Source: Beta vulgaris subsp. vulgaris (lineage: Eukaryota; Streptophyta; Magnoliopsida; Caryophyllales; Amaranthaceae). From it: a stretch of 64,000 nt of DNA. Where the stretch lies: contig NC_079210.1 in NCBI RefSeq assembly GCF_026745355.1, positions 29,487,116-29,551,115 on the forward strand, in the 5' to 3' direction. The notes under the pieces were generated by a model, which was not told the DNA's origin, ran no database searches, and saw nothing but the letters and a program-made list of their open reading frames with translations. Below are positions 58,701 to 64,000 of this stretch, piece after piece (within the stretch, counting starts at the first letter, position 1; the number at the start of each line of letters is the position of its first letter). The position numbers were made by a program, and so were the translations under genes.

Positions 58701-60470
58701 CCCAGAGCCTAAGGCTTTTTCGAGTTGTAATATCGTCTCGAGTTGTGATATCTACATGGAATTTCGGAAGCAGAAAATCAGTTATTAGCTACTGATTTTA
58801 TGCTCTAGGCAGCATAATGGTTAGATGAGGTAGAATGAGATGTAATCCCATTTTCAGATACAACCTAATGAATGACTTGTTGAAATTTATAGTTTACTTG
58901 GCTTACTAGTTAGTTGTTAAGGTGTTGGAGTTTAGGTTGTTAGTTCCTTGTTATTAAGCACTAGTTTGTTAGAATTATAATTGTAGTTAGTCAAAGTAGT
59001 ATAAATACATTACCATTGTAATTGTGTTCCTTTCTTTTATCAAATAATCAAAATGTAGTTCTTGTTTTCTCTATCCTCTCTCCTATCTCTGTTACTCTCT
59101 ATACACGAGCTCCACCAATGACTCCCTTATTCTCTCTTCATGATTTTCATCCTATCAAATTCACATCACAACCAGTATTACACAGTTACCCAATCACAAA
59201 GACAAAACTTTCATTGGATGATACAAAGAGAAGCCACCGACAGAAAAAATCTTGGGATAAGGTCACCAACAATAGCAACTCACAAGAAAATTTTGAAGAT
59301 GATGGCCTAATAATCGATCTACACCACCTAAAAAGAAAATCTTATATGTAAGCAAGCATAGTGAGAGACTCACAATTAACAGTAAGTCAAATGCTTAATA
59401 ATAAAAACCAAGTGAGATATGACATTTTTCAATGAGATAAACGTGAAGCAGCCGCACCATCTAGTCGACAACATAAGAAGTTATGTAAAATGTACTTTGA
59501 ATTGTGTGTTGCAATGCCAAAAATTTGATCAAACAAAAAAAAATTTAACTCAAGGAGTAATAGGAGGCGGAAAATGAGCTAGTGTTTCTAAAATCGTTAC
59601 AAGTAAAGCGAAATAGCCGGGCACGAGGTTGGTTTCTCTAAACCAATCCATACTGATAACACTACAAGCAACATTTACGGTTGTTCACATATTAACTAGG
59701 TGAAAATATTTCTATCTTATACATGTAGGACAGGGGACTCTTTCATTTTACACACGGGAAAAAAAAAAACATGTTTAGACCTCTTTATGAATTAAGACGA
59801 AGACTCGTGTGGCGGCTCTCCCATGCCTAGCTCTAATTGTGCATGGACCCATTATTGAGCGTAGAAGGTAAAAATTGATTGGAATAACAAATTTAAGCAA
59901 CTAGGTATCTCTGATCATTCAGTTGTTTATTTGCCTCCTTTGAGTTATCAAAAATAAAATTCAAATTGGAATTCTCTGCTTCTATGTAGGTGGGATTTTT
60001 TCCAATACAAAGGACAACTACTGGAGAAGATGAAGATACAACTAGCATATGATAGAGGCATGAGAACATGGGAGAAATGGATAAAAGACAATGTGGATCC
60101 AAAGAAAACAATAGTATTCTTCAGGAGCATTTCAGCAAACCATAACGTTGGTAAACGATGGTGCTACAATTCAACCCAGCCGATCATGGATGACTCTTAC
60201 CAAAATCCTTTTCCAAAATTAATGGTTTATATCATTGAGAGGTTGATTGAAGGAATGAGCAAATCAAATGTGAAGTATTTGAACATTACCAAGCTTTCTC
60301 AATACAGAAATGATGCACACCCATCTGTGTATGGGAATGGAAAATGGAAGATCTATACTACGAAATATAAGAGGTTTCTTCCATCTAATGCTGATTGTAG
60401 TCATTGGTGTCTTCCTGGATTGCCGGATACTTGGAATCGGTTATTGTATGCTTCCCTCTTCTATATTTGA
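26427..60470 (+). CDS. TRICHOME BIREFRINGENCE-LIKE (TBL) polysaccharide O-acetyltransferase, 4 exons
   Basis: Joining 26427-26977, 33384-33558, 33673-33857 and 59990-60470 gives 1392 nt, 463 codons plus TGA, with all three junctions GT/AG and in phase. Residues 13-29 form a hydrophobic signal anchor, then a Ser/Pro/Thr-rich stem to about 125. The PMR5N domain lies at about 126-184 ([23 protein letters not shown]). In the PC-esterase domain the catalytic Ser sits in [11 protein letters not shown] (203-213), and Asp439 and His442 sit in [18 protein letters not shown] proteins are Golgi type II membrane enzymes that O-acetylate wall polysaccharides such as xylan, mannan or pectin. The substrate cannot be told here. 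Length and motifs are normal for the family. The span of 34 kb is extreme, caused by TE insertions into introns 1 and 3. Confidence 0.92.
27331..28676 (-). pseudogene. Ty1/copia gag fragment with PBS (in TBL intron 1)
   Basis: Read on the minus strand: TGGTATCAGAGC (28676-28665), the initiator-Met tRNA PBS. Then come gag pieces in shifted frames, including [20 protein letters not shown] (28189-27995) and a zinc-knuckle region [15 protein letters not shown] (27903-27331) in which the last Cys is Tyr. The tail is acidic and coiled ([20 protein letters not shown]). The rest of pol and the other LTR are missing, so the element is truncated at about 27300. The gag pattern is of the SIRE or related long copia type. 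Confidence 0.8.
28682..30061 (-). repeat. 5' LTR of the truncated copia element
   Basis: On the minus strand it starts TGTTGACCCTAAGTTTTGAA at 30061 and ends near 28682 (CATATTATACA), five bases before the PBS. The length is about 1.38 kb. The TG...CA ends and PBS adjacency define it. The second LTR is absent. Confidence 0.75.
30378..30641 (+). pseudogene. LINE ORF1 fragment with RRM-like domain
   Basis: The frame reads [13 protein letters not shown], then [32 protein letters not shown] and KCAFIQFLY. This is an RNA recognition motif: RNP2-like LFINYL and RNP1-like KCAFIQF. Plant L1 ORF1 proteins often carry such an RRM for binding the element RNA. The frame ends at TGA 30639-30641 and has no ATG upstream in frame. 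Confidence 0.65.
31122..31400 (+). pseudogene. LINE ORF1 DUF4283-like fragment
   Basis: The frame includes [20 protein letters not shown] and [15 protein letters not shown]. This is the pattern of the DUF4283 region of plant LINE ORF1 (x-VPLxxWxxEFF...GxxxGR...VxVxIDGK). The true frame continues as a degenerate stretch past 31376. Confidence 0.55.
32487..32906 (+). pseudogene. LINE ORF2 C-terminal RNase H
   Basis: A 139-codon open stretch shows the RNase H (RVT_3) pattern: first Asp in WNVDAS, Glu in [12 protein letters not shown], Asp in [10 protein letters not shown], and the end [18 protein letters not shown]. In plant L1 elements this domain follows RT and zinc-binding regions, which are absent here. 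Without RT it is a dead fragment. Confidence 0.75.
33384..33558 (+). CDS. TBL gene exon 2
   Basis: The acceptor is TACCTATAG and the donor GTAAGT. It finishes codon 184 (Leu), then reads [20 protein letters not shown] with the catalytic Ser in [11 protein letters not shown]. It ends on a codon boundary (KAK). Confidence 0.94.
33673..33857 (+). CDS. TBL gene exon 3
   Basis: The acceptor is TTGATTGCAG and the donor GTAAGT. It encodes [17 protein letters not shown] through [18 protein letters not shown] plus two bases of codon 304. The short intron 2 (33559-33672) holds a TA dinucleotide run. The HWWTHRG segment is typical of TBL proteins. Confidence 0.94.
34562..36030 (+). mobile_element. Solo LTR (family S), copy 2
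   Basis: The ends are TGTTGGAGTACAAGGTGACA and AGAGTCACAACA, with perfect TSD AATGT (34557-34561 and 36031-36035). It is the same family as 1098-3432 and is 1469 bp long. No internal region is present. It is inserted in TBL intron 3. Confidence 0.9.
36074..37218. mobile_element. Pack-MULE-like element, 1.14 kb
   Basis: Very long terminal inverted repeats of about 350 bp pair 36074-36425 with 36866-37218. The ends read GGAAATTCTACATGGTAGCC and its inverse. The TSD is AAAAAAGAT (36065-36073 and 37219-37227). The inner TIR edge is the exact pair around TGAGATTGCATTGCGATGTT. There is no transposase. The 440-bp interior carries a host-like exon-intron fragment on the minus strand. Confidence 0.87.
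36552..36855 (-). pseudogene. Captured host gene fragment in Pack-MULE (two exon pieces)
   Basis: On the minus strand, 36855-36783 reads [20 protein letters not shown], then YRE and a GTAAAT donor. After about 100 bp, near 36661-36510, comes [20 protein letters not shown], then [30 protein letters not shown] and a stop. This looks like the last two exons of a cellular gene with its intron kept. The helical, charged sequence recalls C-terminal BAR-type or sorting-nexin-like domains, but I cannot name the parent. Confidence 0.5.
37228..38035. other. Intron 3 sequence without recognised gene
   Basis: No domain is seen. The part at 37830-38033 has a purine-rich stretch with GAGAGAGAG. Its composition is like the interior of the CACTA element at 53040-53490, so it may be the inner part of a related non-autonomous element. 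Confidence 0.35.
38036..38112. repeat. Long perfect-type hairpin around a TA microsatellite
   Basis: GGTTAGCCCAAAA, about 5 nt of mismatch, TAGCCCTTTATATA and its inverse TATATAAAGGGCTA, then TTTTGGGCTAACC, form an arm of about 33 bp on each side. The style resembles subterminal hairpins of CACTA-like elements. Confidence 0.7.
38113..40246. other. Intron 3 sequence without recognised gene
   Basis: It is mostly AT-rich. A GGCCCAAGGCCCAAGGCCCA run lies near 39090-39115. Short frames show no domain. A block at 38405-38500 with GAGCTCGAGC-type words and one at 39770-39910 with repeated ACCTGA/GACC words look like old repeat debris. Confidence 0.4.
40247..40873. mobile_element. Tourist-like MITE (PIF/Harbinger-derived)
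   Basis: The ends are GAGCACTGTTATCAATGA and the inverse of GAGCATTCTTAACAATGA, flanked by TTA on both sides (40244-40246 and 40874-40876). The 3-bp TTA target fits PIF/Harbinger MITEs. It is 627 bp and non-coding. A second, outer inverted match (GGGCAACCA near 40223 with TGGTTGTCCC near 40884) suggests either longer TIRs or insertion into a related copy. Confidence 0.75.
40907..42196 (-). repeat. 3' LTR of Tat element B, interrupted by a hAT element
   Basis: On the minus strand it starts TGTATGGGTATAACCCAAGT, close to TGTATGGGTGTTACCCAAGT in element A. A TATA region (TTCTATAAATTG, about 41962) matches CGCCTATAAATAG of element A. Removing the hAT and one target copy leaves about 516 bp, near the 478 bp of element A. 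The end at about 40907 (GGAAATACA) is less certain. Confidence 0.75.
41080..41845. mobile_element. Non-autonomous hAT element, 766 bp
   Basis: The ends are TAGGGATGGGCATGGGTCC and the inverse GCCCATCCCTA, with the perfect 8-bp TSD CCTCCAAC (41072-41079 and 41846-41853). An 8-bp TSD is the hAT signature. Both subterminal regions are packed with GGGTCTGGGTCCGGGT words or their inverse, likely transposase-binding repeats. The centre (41280-41640) is T-rich low-complexity DNA with no gene. Confidence 0.9.
42826..45880 (+). pseudogene. Decayed antisense ORF of Tat element B
   Basis: It is homologous to the antisense ORF of element A. The start [19 protein letters not shown] (42826) matches MSDQSDSQNSLGTNFMTES. 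Later pieces match the same domain ([36 protein letters not shown], 43609-43884). The first donor (GAAAATG/GTAAGT, about 44258) and the LVV/GTATGT donor (about 45304) lie at the same points as in element A, supporting the exon model. Internal stops, frameshifts and a roughly 60-bp tandem duplication near 44685-44835 have destroyed it. Confidence 0.75.
46255..46735 (-). repeat. Tandem array of Tat element B (30/60-bp period)
   Basis: Repeats of TTAGCCTGTTATATGGCTTT alternate with GTCTGTTATGTGACCGCGAA, about 30 bp each. This is the inverse of the element A array (CCATATAACAGGC). The copies are more diverged than in element A, and the two-unit alternation is clear. Confidence 0.8.
46908..47465 (-). 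pseudogene. Integrase C-terminal fragment of Tat element B
   Basis: The frame shows [38 protein letters not shown] and [15 protein letters not shown], matching the C-terminal third of the element A integrase. Upstream, in a shifted frame, FRVKFAYS (about 47455) is the last recognisable point. The catalytic core is lost. Confidence 0.85.
47490..51116 (+). repeat. Repeat family D block with about 370-bp direct repeats at both ends
   Basis: 47500-47880 and 50740-51113 are direct repeats. They share GTGCCTTTGCCA, GTTGTAAAAGATTTCT, TTTTACGGGATAAAAT, CATGAATAATTAATTGGGCT and a TTAAATAGGGAGACAC core. This could be an LTR pair of a short non-autonomous retroelement or part of a much longer LTR. The interior has no retroelement protein, only minisatellites and GCGC-rich parts (49720-49815, 50510-50740). 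A homolog in reverse lies at 22000-23400. Confidence 0.5.
48555..48659 (+). repeat. 21-bp minisatellite
   Basis: Five contiguous copies of GGTGYCGTTATGGACTTAMAG are present, with more diverged copies upstream to about 48490. A related GGAAATGGATTAGAATAGAC duplication follows at 48779 and 48838. Confidence 0.8.
51117..51173 (-). repeat. Fragment of the 5' LTR of Tat element B
   Basis: It is nearly identical to 42147-42196, the start of the element B LTR (CATACTTGGGTTATACCCAT and CA). It marks the far end of element B. The rest of this LTR and the gag-pol region are missing. Confidence 0.65.
51247..51570 (-). repeat. 3' LTR of the copia element
   Basis: This is a 324-bp LTR. The polypurine tract is at its right edge (plus-strand CCCCCCCTCAAGCTTGGGGG, 51571 on). 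Confidence 0.93.
51540..51960 (-). pseudogene. RNase H of the copia element
   Basis: The frame (51896-51540 and slightly upstream) reads [36 protein letters not shown], then [17 protein letters not shown]. This is the copia RNase H with Asp in DNQSA and His in KHIAID. It ends in the LTR edge with [12 protein letters not shown] shift near 51950 separates it from the RT. Confidence 0.85.
52004..54063 (-). pseudogene. Reverse transcriptase C-terminal part, split by the CACTA
   Basis: The right part (54010-53816) has the catalytic [13 protein letters not shown] and [16 protein letters not shown]. The left part (52372-52004) continues with [13 protein letters not shown] and [18 protein letters not shown]. 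The CACTA sits exactly between these parts, and the 3-bp AGT target duplication accounts for the break. Another frame change lies at about 54065 and one near 52080. Confidence 0.85.
52373..53815. mobile_element. Non-autonomous CACTA (En/Spm) element, 1.44 kb
   Basis: The ends are CACTAGTAGAATAAA and the inverse TTTATTCTACTAGTG, with 3-bp TSD AGT (52370-52372 and 53816-53818). Both arms carry repeated subterminal units TTGCTGCGGTTT / AAACCGCAGCAA, about nine of them paired as short hairpins. A 37-nt poly(T) lies near 52690-52727. The interior (53040-53490) contains a Ser/Pro-rich minus-strand frame without a domain. No transposase is present. Confidence 0.93.
54077..55003 (-). CDS. Copia RT N-terminal region
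   Basis: The 308-codon open stretch has a Ser/Pro-rich linker (first 130 residues), then the RT start: [90 protein letters not shown] and LYGLKQVSR. The stop at 54077 cuts it before the YVDD box, which is found in the next frame. It is in frame with neither the RNase H nor the integrase end. Confidence 0.87.
   Translation of the reverse strand: MLCFMNNISLTFHISPSPSSPPFQIYLPSATTSHIYIDVPTPPIPNTSSPPSTPSMSSPSSNSPINYTPVSTSTSPPSSPSLLTTSHPSISQDLSIYIPIIRNSSRTSLPPSYLTQYHCYTASSTPSSWTQLVTFSQFSSHHPAFLSHIRTLTESSSYLEASKHPQWQDAMTKEFHQALEDNHTWELTTLPLNKKAIRCKWVYKIKLKADGSIERYKARLVAKGYNQKHGIDFDETFSPIFKISIVRCLIALAASNGWSLSQLDVNNAFLHGNLHEEVYMAVPPGIPNLSHLVCKLRKSLYGLKQVSR
54891..55640 (-). pseudogene. Copia integrase
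   Basis: The catalytic core shows D in [10 protein letters not shown] in VRTDNAKEL and E in [20 protein letters not shown], so the D,D,E residues are present. It is followed by a stop at 55266, then [24 protein letters not shown] sequence and the copia C-terminal motif [30 protein letters not shown] (55226-54891). Confidence 0.87.
55908..56471 (-). CDS. Copia gag end and aspartic protease
   Basis: The protease motif [14 protein letters not shown] is intact, followed by [15 protein letters not shown] and [17 protein letters not shown]. The zinc knuckle lies just upstream near 56500-56575 in another frame ([20 protein letters not shown]). Protease processes the polyprotein. The stretch 55641-55907 (GAG-pre-integrase region) is degenerate. 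Confidence 0.82.
   Translation of the reverse strand: MMVAATHSEEFDDPNQGEYQQEFSSNQFTTEQYNQLMLLLHKNTSETPSPHSSALLAGTFCLFSNLKSKWILDSGATDHICYDLSRFESTTLLTNITNQITIPDGTNITVTHKGTIILSHNILFHDGLHVPKFHFNLISITKLCADFNSYVIFSNTTCYLQDPSLKSNRFLVNFSMVFTVLTKMLPF
56476..57478 (-). pseudogene. Copia gag, frameshifted
   Basis: The start codon at 57478 begins [19 protein letters not shown], then [17 protein letters not shown], a usual copia gag start. The following UBN2-type gag region is readable only in shifting frames with stops. It ends at the zinc knuckle near 56500. Confidence 0.7.
57813..57824 (-). promoter_or_regulatory. Primer binding site of the copia element
   Basis: The minus strand reads TGGTATCAGAGC immediately next to the LTR, complementary to initiator Met-tRNA. 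Confidence 0.88.
57825..58149 (-). repeat. 5' LTR of the copia element
   Basis: This 325-bp LTR is nearly identical to 51247-51570, differing at a handful of positions. A TATA-like TATAAATACT lies on the minus strand near 57970. Confidence 0.93.
58155..59989. other. End of TBL intron 3, no gene; LTR-like stretch
   Basis: 58870-59110 has features of a copia LTR (GTATAAATACATTACCATTG, then TCTCTATCCTCTCTCC), followed by an open frame at 59022-59351 without a domain. 58200-58780 has no recognised content apart from a duplicated phrase, GTGGACGCC(A/G)ACTGATC, at about 58340 and 58378. Confidence 0.4.
59990..60470 (+). CDS. TBL gene exon 4 (last exon)
   Basis: The acceptor is TCTATGTAG. One base completes Ala304, then [20 protein letters not shown]. 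Next come [41 protein letters not shown] and [20 protein letters not shown]. The DxxH box follows in [20 protein letters not shown]. It ends TGA at 60468-60470. It is open along its whole length despite lying 26 kb from exon 3. Confidence 0.94.
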
Positions 60471-61351
60471 TACTCTAATAGTTTTTAAACAAGTTTTGAG
60501 TGGCATTAAATGACCAGAAGAATACTTTTGAATGTACCAATAGCAGAACACGTATGTCTAATGGGGGGCCATATTACTAATGTTACCCCAAAGCCCAATA
60601 TCATTGAATTAGTTGACACTAAGAAAACAATTGTTTTGTTGAATGTAGTGAATGAATATGTCGTTGCACCATCCGATAATTACTAAATATAAATAGAAAT
60701 TTTATTATAAAAATAATAAGGTTAATTATATTAGTAATCGTATTTTCTCGTTAGAAAATAAAAATGATTAATAAGACAATATTGATTGGGCCTATATTTA
60801 ATCATATGAGATCACACATTATAACACAAATTAAACAAAGCAATCGAAATCCACTTAGGATTAGGGTTCGGCCGATCATATGAGGAATATGAGGAGAATT
60901 AGTTCTCGTATCTATTCTATGACTCTTCCATTATATATATAAGATATAATATTAAGATTTAGGTGAAAAATTCATTAAGCAATTTCTTTTCATAAGAGAG
61001 GGCAAATGAAATCCAAAACTATTCCTCCGAACCGGCGGCTATCCACCTAAAAGCAAGAGATTTATTCTCTAAGGAAGAGCAAAAGTTGGTGTTCATTTGG
61101 AGCTCGTGGAGTGATTAAAGGAGCAACACATGAGGCTCTTGGATCTTCAAAACTTGTATACAAAAGGAAAATCACGCTACAAAGGTTTTATATATAATCC
61201 CTATTAAATGATTCATGTGTTTGATTATGTTTGCATTTCCTATGATAGATGTTAAGAAATTGTTTCCTTAAATTCAGTTACATGCATCTATATGTTCCAA
61301 TAGTGGTATCAGTTTTATCGTATTCATATATTTATACGATCATGTTATTGT
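60471..61351 (+). repeat. Downstream region with a copia-LTR-like stretch
   Basis: About 60730-61300 resembles a plant copia LTR: it is AT-rich with TATATATAAG near 60935 and ends next to TGGTATCAG (61304), a truncated Met-tRNA PBS match. No internal domain follows because the LINE begins at about 61352. No clear poly(A) signal for the TBL gene could be fixed. Confidence 0.4.
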
Positions 61352-62524
61352 ATGCAAAGTTATTATTTTTATTCAATTAAGGGAGGATTTATTTATGGCT
61401 TGAATTTATGGCTTCAGGAGTTGCTTCAAATGACAATTGGAAGCTTTCCCTTTAGATATCTAGGTGTTCCGCTTCATTCCAGGAAACTATTTTATACTGA
61501 ATGTAAGCCTCTCATTGCTAAAGTTGTTGCAAGAGTTAAAACTTGGACTGTCAGGAAGCTCTCTTATGCTGATAGAGCCCAGCTAATCAGGTCAGTTCTT
61601 CAAGGTATACAAGCTTACTGGTGCCAGATCTTCCTCCTTCCAAAGAAAGTGCTAAGAGAAATCCAAACTACACTCAGAAGCTTCCTATGGACAGGTATGG
61701 ATACCAATTCCAGAAAATCTCCTATTTCATGGGATTATATGTGTAATAAGAAGGTTTGTGGTGGGCTGAACTTCAAAGAAATCATAACCTGGAACAAGGC
61801 TGCCATTGCAAAACACTTCTGGGCTCTTGCTTTGAAGCAAGATAGGCTTTGGATTAAATGGCTTCATGTCTATTATATTAAGCAAGCTGATGTTTGGACA
61901 GCTGCTATCCCTAATAGGCTATCTTGGGCTATAAAGAAAATTCTTGAAGCAAGGCATCTACTTATAGATTTGACTACTTGCAATCAGTTTGTTTATCATA
62001 ACAAATTCTCTATAAGGAAATGCTACTGGTTTTTAAGAGGAGAACAACCTAAAGTGGAGTGGAGAAGAATTACATGTAATAGCAAGGCTTCCCCTAAAGC
62101 TATTTTCATTACTTGGATGATGCTTCATGGTAGATTGAACATCAAAACCAGGCTATACCAATGGGGTGTAGTCAAAGATAAGCACTGTCCTATTTGCAAT
62201 ACTGCTGATGAAACTCTTGAACATTTGTTTTTCACTTGTGATTACAGCAAAGCCATCTGGAGTAGGTGTTTACAGCTTATCAATGTCAATATTACTTCTG
62301 ATCTTGCTACAATCATCTCAACTGTAGCAAAACACAGTAGGAAGAAACATAGACATCACCAATTGCTTAATATGCTGTTTATAGAATGTGTTTATCATAT
62401 CTGGATACAGAGAAATAGGAAGGTCTTTGATGATCAATTCCTTCCTCCTCTGCAGGTAATTAGGCAGATTGTATTTGCTGTTGCTTGTAGATGTGATTGT
62501 GATGTAACTCAGCTTATATTATAA
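61352..62524 (+). CDS. LINE ORF2 C-terminal part with zinc-binding domain
   Basis: The 390-codon open frame begins within the RT C-terminus: FPFRYLGVPLHSRKLFYTEC, then KPLIAKVVARVKTWTVRKLS, YADRAQLIRSVLQG. The zf-RVT domain follows at about 225-320 (KAIFITWMMLHGRLNIKTRL, CPICNTADETLEHLFFTCDY). RT catalytic motifs lie further upstream and are missing. The first in-frame ATG is not a real start. The normal neighbour downstream, RNase H, is absent as in many plant LINEs. Confidence 0.87.
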   Translation: MQSYYFYSIKGGFIYGLNLWLQELLQMTIGSFPFRYLGVPLHSRKLFYTECKPLIAKVVARVKTWTVRKLSYADRAQLIRSVLQGIQAYWCQIFLLPKKVLREIQTTLRSFLWTGMDTNSRKSPISWDYMCNKKVCGGLNFKEIITWNKAAIAKHFWALALKQDRLWIKWLHVYYIKQADVWTAAIPNRLSWAIKKILEARHLLIDLTTCNQFVYHNKFSIRKCYWFLRGEQPKVEWRRITCNSKASPKAIFITWMMLHGRLNIKTRLYQWGVVKDKHCPICNTADETLEHLFFTCDYSKAIWSRCLQLINVNITSDLATIISTVAKHSRKKHRHHQLLNMLFIECVYHIWIQRNRKVFDDQFLPPLQVIRQIVFAVACRCDCDVTQLIL

Positions 62525-62719
62525 GCCTCTTGTTTTGTTGTTCCTGGGCTTGTCCAGGTAAGTTGTAAGGGGTTGGTCCTCAAGGTCTTCTTTCCAAACC
62601 CTTCCTAGAAGGTGGGGGGAAGTTGGCTATTGAGTCCTACTCCTTTTAGGTTGTAAAACTTTTTTTTGGTAGTCAATAAAAACTTTGAATTGCCAAAAAA
62701 AAAAAAAAAAAAAAAAAAT
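61352..62719 (+). mobile_element. 5'-truncated L1-type LINE with poly(A) tail
   Basis: It contains the C-terminal end of LINE ORF2, a 3' UTR and a run of about 24 A (62695-62718). LINE copies are often cut at the 5' end because reverse transcription stops early. I could not find a TSD. The coding part is uninterrupted, so the insertion is probably fairly young. Confidence 0.85.
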
Positions 62720-64000
62720 TGGAAACTATAAGTAATTGATTTATTTGTGATTTATGGTCAAATTAATTTTTAAAGGTCCTTTTTTTTAATATGGACAAAA
62801 TTAATTGTTAATGTATCTTAAATTTTTGGATTTTTACAGTATATGTGTTAGATCTAAATTATTTAGCGTTTAATTTGATTAATAGTTGAAATAATTTGTT
62901 AACAATTAAAGATTTAATTTTTAATTTGTTAAATACATTTAATGTTCATCACCTACATACTAGAATAATATGATGGCTGAAAATAGATCTTATTTTCGAA
63001 TTTTATCATATTATTTGTGAATTTTAGTTAAATTTTATGTTTAATTTGATTATTGATATATTTTAAGGATAACAATTGAAATACTTAATCTTGCTTGTTA
63101 TGATAATTCGGTATACCATCCTAAATATTATTATCGAATTATTTGGATATTATTTGTTAATTTTCTGAATTTCTTGAATATAATTCCAGTTTTTCCCTAA
63201 TTTTGAATTTTTTGTTAGATTTCATGTTTAATAAAGATCAAGCATTGAAAATATAATATTAACAAACCTAAAATTTTGTTTGAAATTGTTAAGTTATACA
63301 AAAACTTTTACTCTAATTTTTGGATCATAAAACCTAATTAAATCGTTAATCTTTAAACGATTGGTGAATAAAGATTAGTTTAATTTTATGCAAATTGTTA
63401 AATAAATTAAAAAAGTAAAGCCAACCATGGCTGGGTGGCCCGCCGGTGATGGTGGAGCCATGTTGGCTGGCCTATCGGGACAAGAAAGAGGGAGAATGGT
63501 GTCGGAGGTGGCGAAGTAGGTGGAGGTCGCACATGTTTGACATGCGTTGGGTGTCGCAGCAGCTTTTGCGTGCTGCTCGTGAAGATGACGCTTTTGTCGT
63601 CAGTCTAATGCAGCTAAGATGGGCTGATGCTGGGCTTTGGTCGCCTGATAGGGGTAGGGACAAAACAATGGGTGCACAAGTGTCGAAACGCAAGCAACAA
63701 CGCACATGTGAGATGAGTGGCTGTTGACACGCACTGGAAGGAGTTCGGGTGTGTGTTGGTGGCAGTTGGGATGGCCGGTGTTTTTTATCGTAGATTCCGG
63801 AACCCGTCGGTTAGTGCTTGTCATTTGTTGGCTGCTGATTGTTGTTGAGTGGTGGCTCGTTCGATTACTCGAGAAAAATAAAAGTCTTGAATTTTTTTGG
63901 GTCTTTTGGATGTTAGCAAGCAGCCTTGTGCTGCTGGTCAACGGTCAAACATTTAACTATTGCACATTATGAGTATAAAATAAAATTGTTTTAGTAAAAT
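62720..64000. other. AT-rich sequence then a GC-richer patch, no gene recognised
   Basis: 62720-63415 is AT-rich without ORFs. At 63420-63960 GC content rises and two frames are open (63446-63727 on + and overlapping ones on -), but no motif is recognisable. It may be retroelement-derived sequence continuing past the window. Confidence 0.4.

Larger units (their letters stand above)
33858..59989 (+). other. TBL intron 3 (26.1 kb), TE-filled
   Basis: It runs from GTAAGT to TCTATGTAG. The phase is kept: exon 3 leaves two bases and exon 4 supplies one. It contains a solo LTR, Pack-MULE, Tourist, Tat element B with a hAT, repeat family D, and a copia element with a CACTA. The stretch 33858-34561 has no feature beyond a poly(T) near 34495-34512. 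Confidence 0.85.

Noticed and set aside
59022..59351. 109-codon frame in TBL intron 3
   Set aside because: It begins in LTR-like sequence and has no domain. I considered an alternative TBL exon, but it shares nothing with the TBL domain and exon 3 joins exon 4 in phase.
63446..63972. Overlapping open frames at the right end
   Set aside because: They are open on both strands in a GC-richer patch with no motif. The evidence is too weak for a gene.

Overview
The window is plant nuclear DNA, almost certainly from a eudicot with a large, repeat-rich genome. The evidence is GT/AG introns, plant lineages of Ty3/gypsy and Ty1/copia elements, plant L1-type LINEs, and Stowaway, Tourist, Helitron, MULE, hAT and CACTA elements. 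The Tat-lineage gypsy elements carry an antisense extra ORF and a second, archaeal-type RNase H, as in Grande/Retand-like elements. Caryophyllales is a guess only. I see no bacterial operon, CRISPR array, rRNA gene or free-standing tRNA gene.

One host gene is supported: a TRICHOME BIREFRINGENCE-LIKE (TBL; PMR5N plus PC-esterase) gene on the + strand. Four exons (26427-26977, 33384-33558, 33673-33857, 59990-60470) join with consistent GT/AG sites and phases into a 463-codon ORF. It has an N-terminal membrane anchor, a GDS motif and a DxxH motif. Its three introns measure about 6.4 kb, 0.1 kb and 26.1 kb, and the two long ones are filled with transposable elements (TEs).

Layout. 1-16300: an old degenerate element is interrupted by a solo LTR (1098-3432), which itself holds a MULE (2005-3107), and by a complete but decayed Tat element A (4076-15052). 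16629-20428: the 3' part of a chromovirus with a 2.7-kb LTR. 20429-26426: degenerate repeats, a Stowaway MITE, a 100-bp SINE with a 17-bp target site duplication (TSD), a small Helitron, then the TBL upstream region. Intron 1 (26978-33383): an antisense copia gag plus LTR, and an internally deleted LINE. Intron 3 (33858-59989): a second solo LTR of the first family, a Pack-MULE-like element with a captured exon-intron fragment, a Tourist MITE, a second Tat element B (antisense, with a hAT element in its LTR), a block of an unidentified repeat family, and a complete copia element (51247-58149) carrying a CACTA element. Downstream of the gene (60471-64000): a copia-LTR-like stretch, a 5'-truncated LINE with a 390-codon open frame and poly(A) tail, and AT-rich DNA.

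Many element boundaries rest on TSDs read directly from the sequence, so the insertion order is unusually clear. I see no previously undescribed enzymatic system. The most notable points are the TBL gene spread over 34 kb with its coding frame intact, the Pack-MULE with a captured fragment, and the paired antisense ORF and 30-bp tandem array shared by the two Tat elements.
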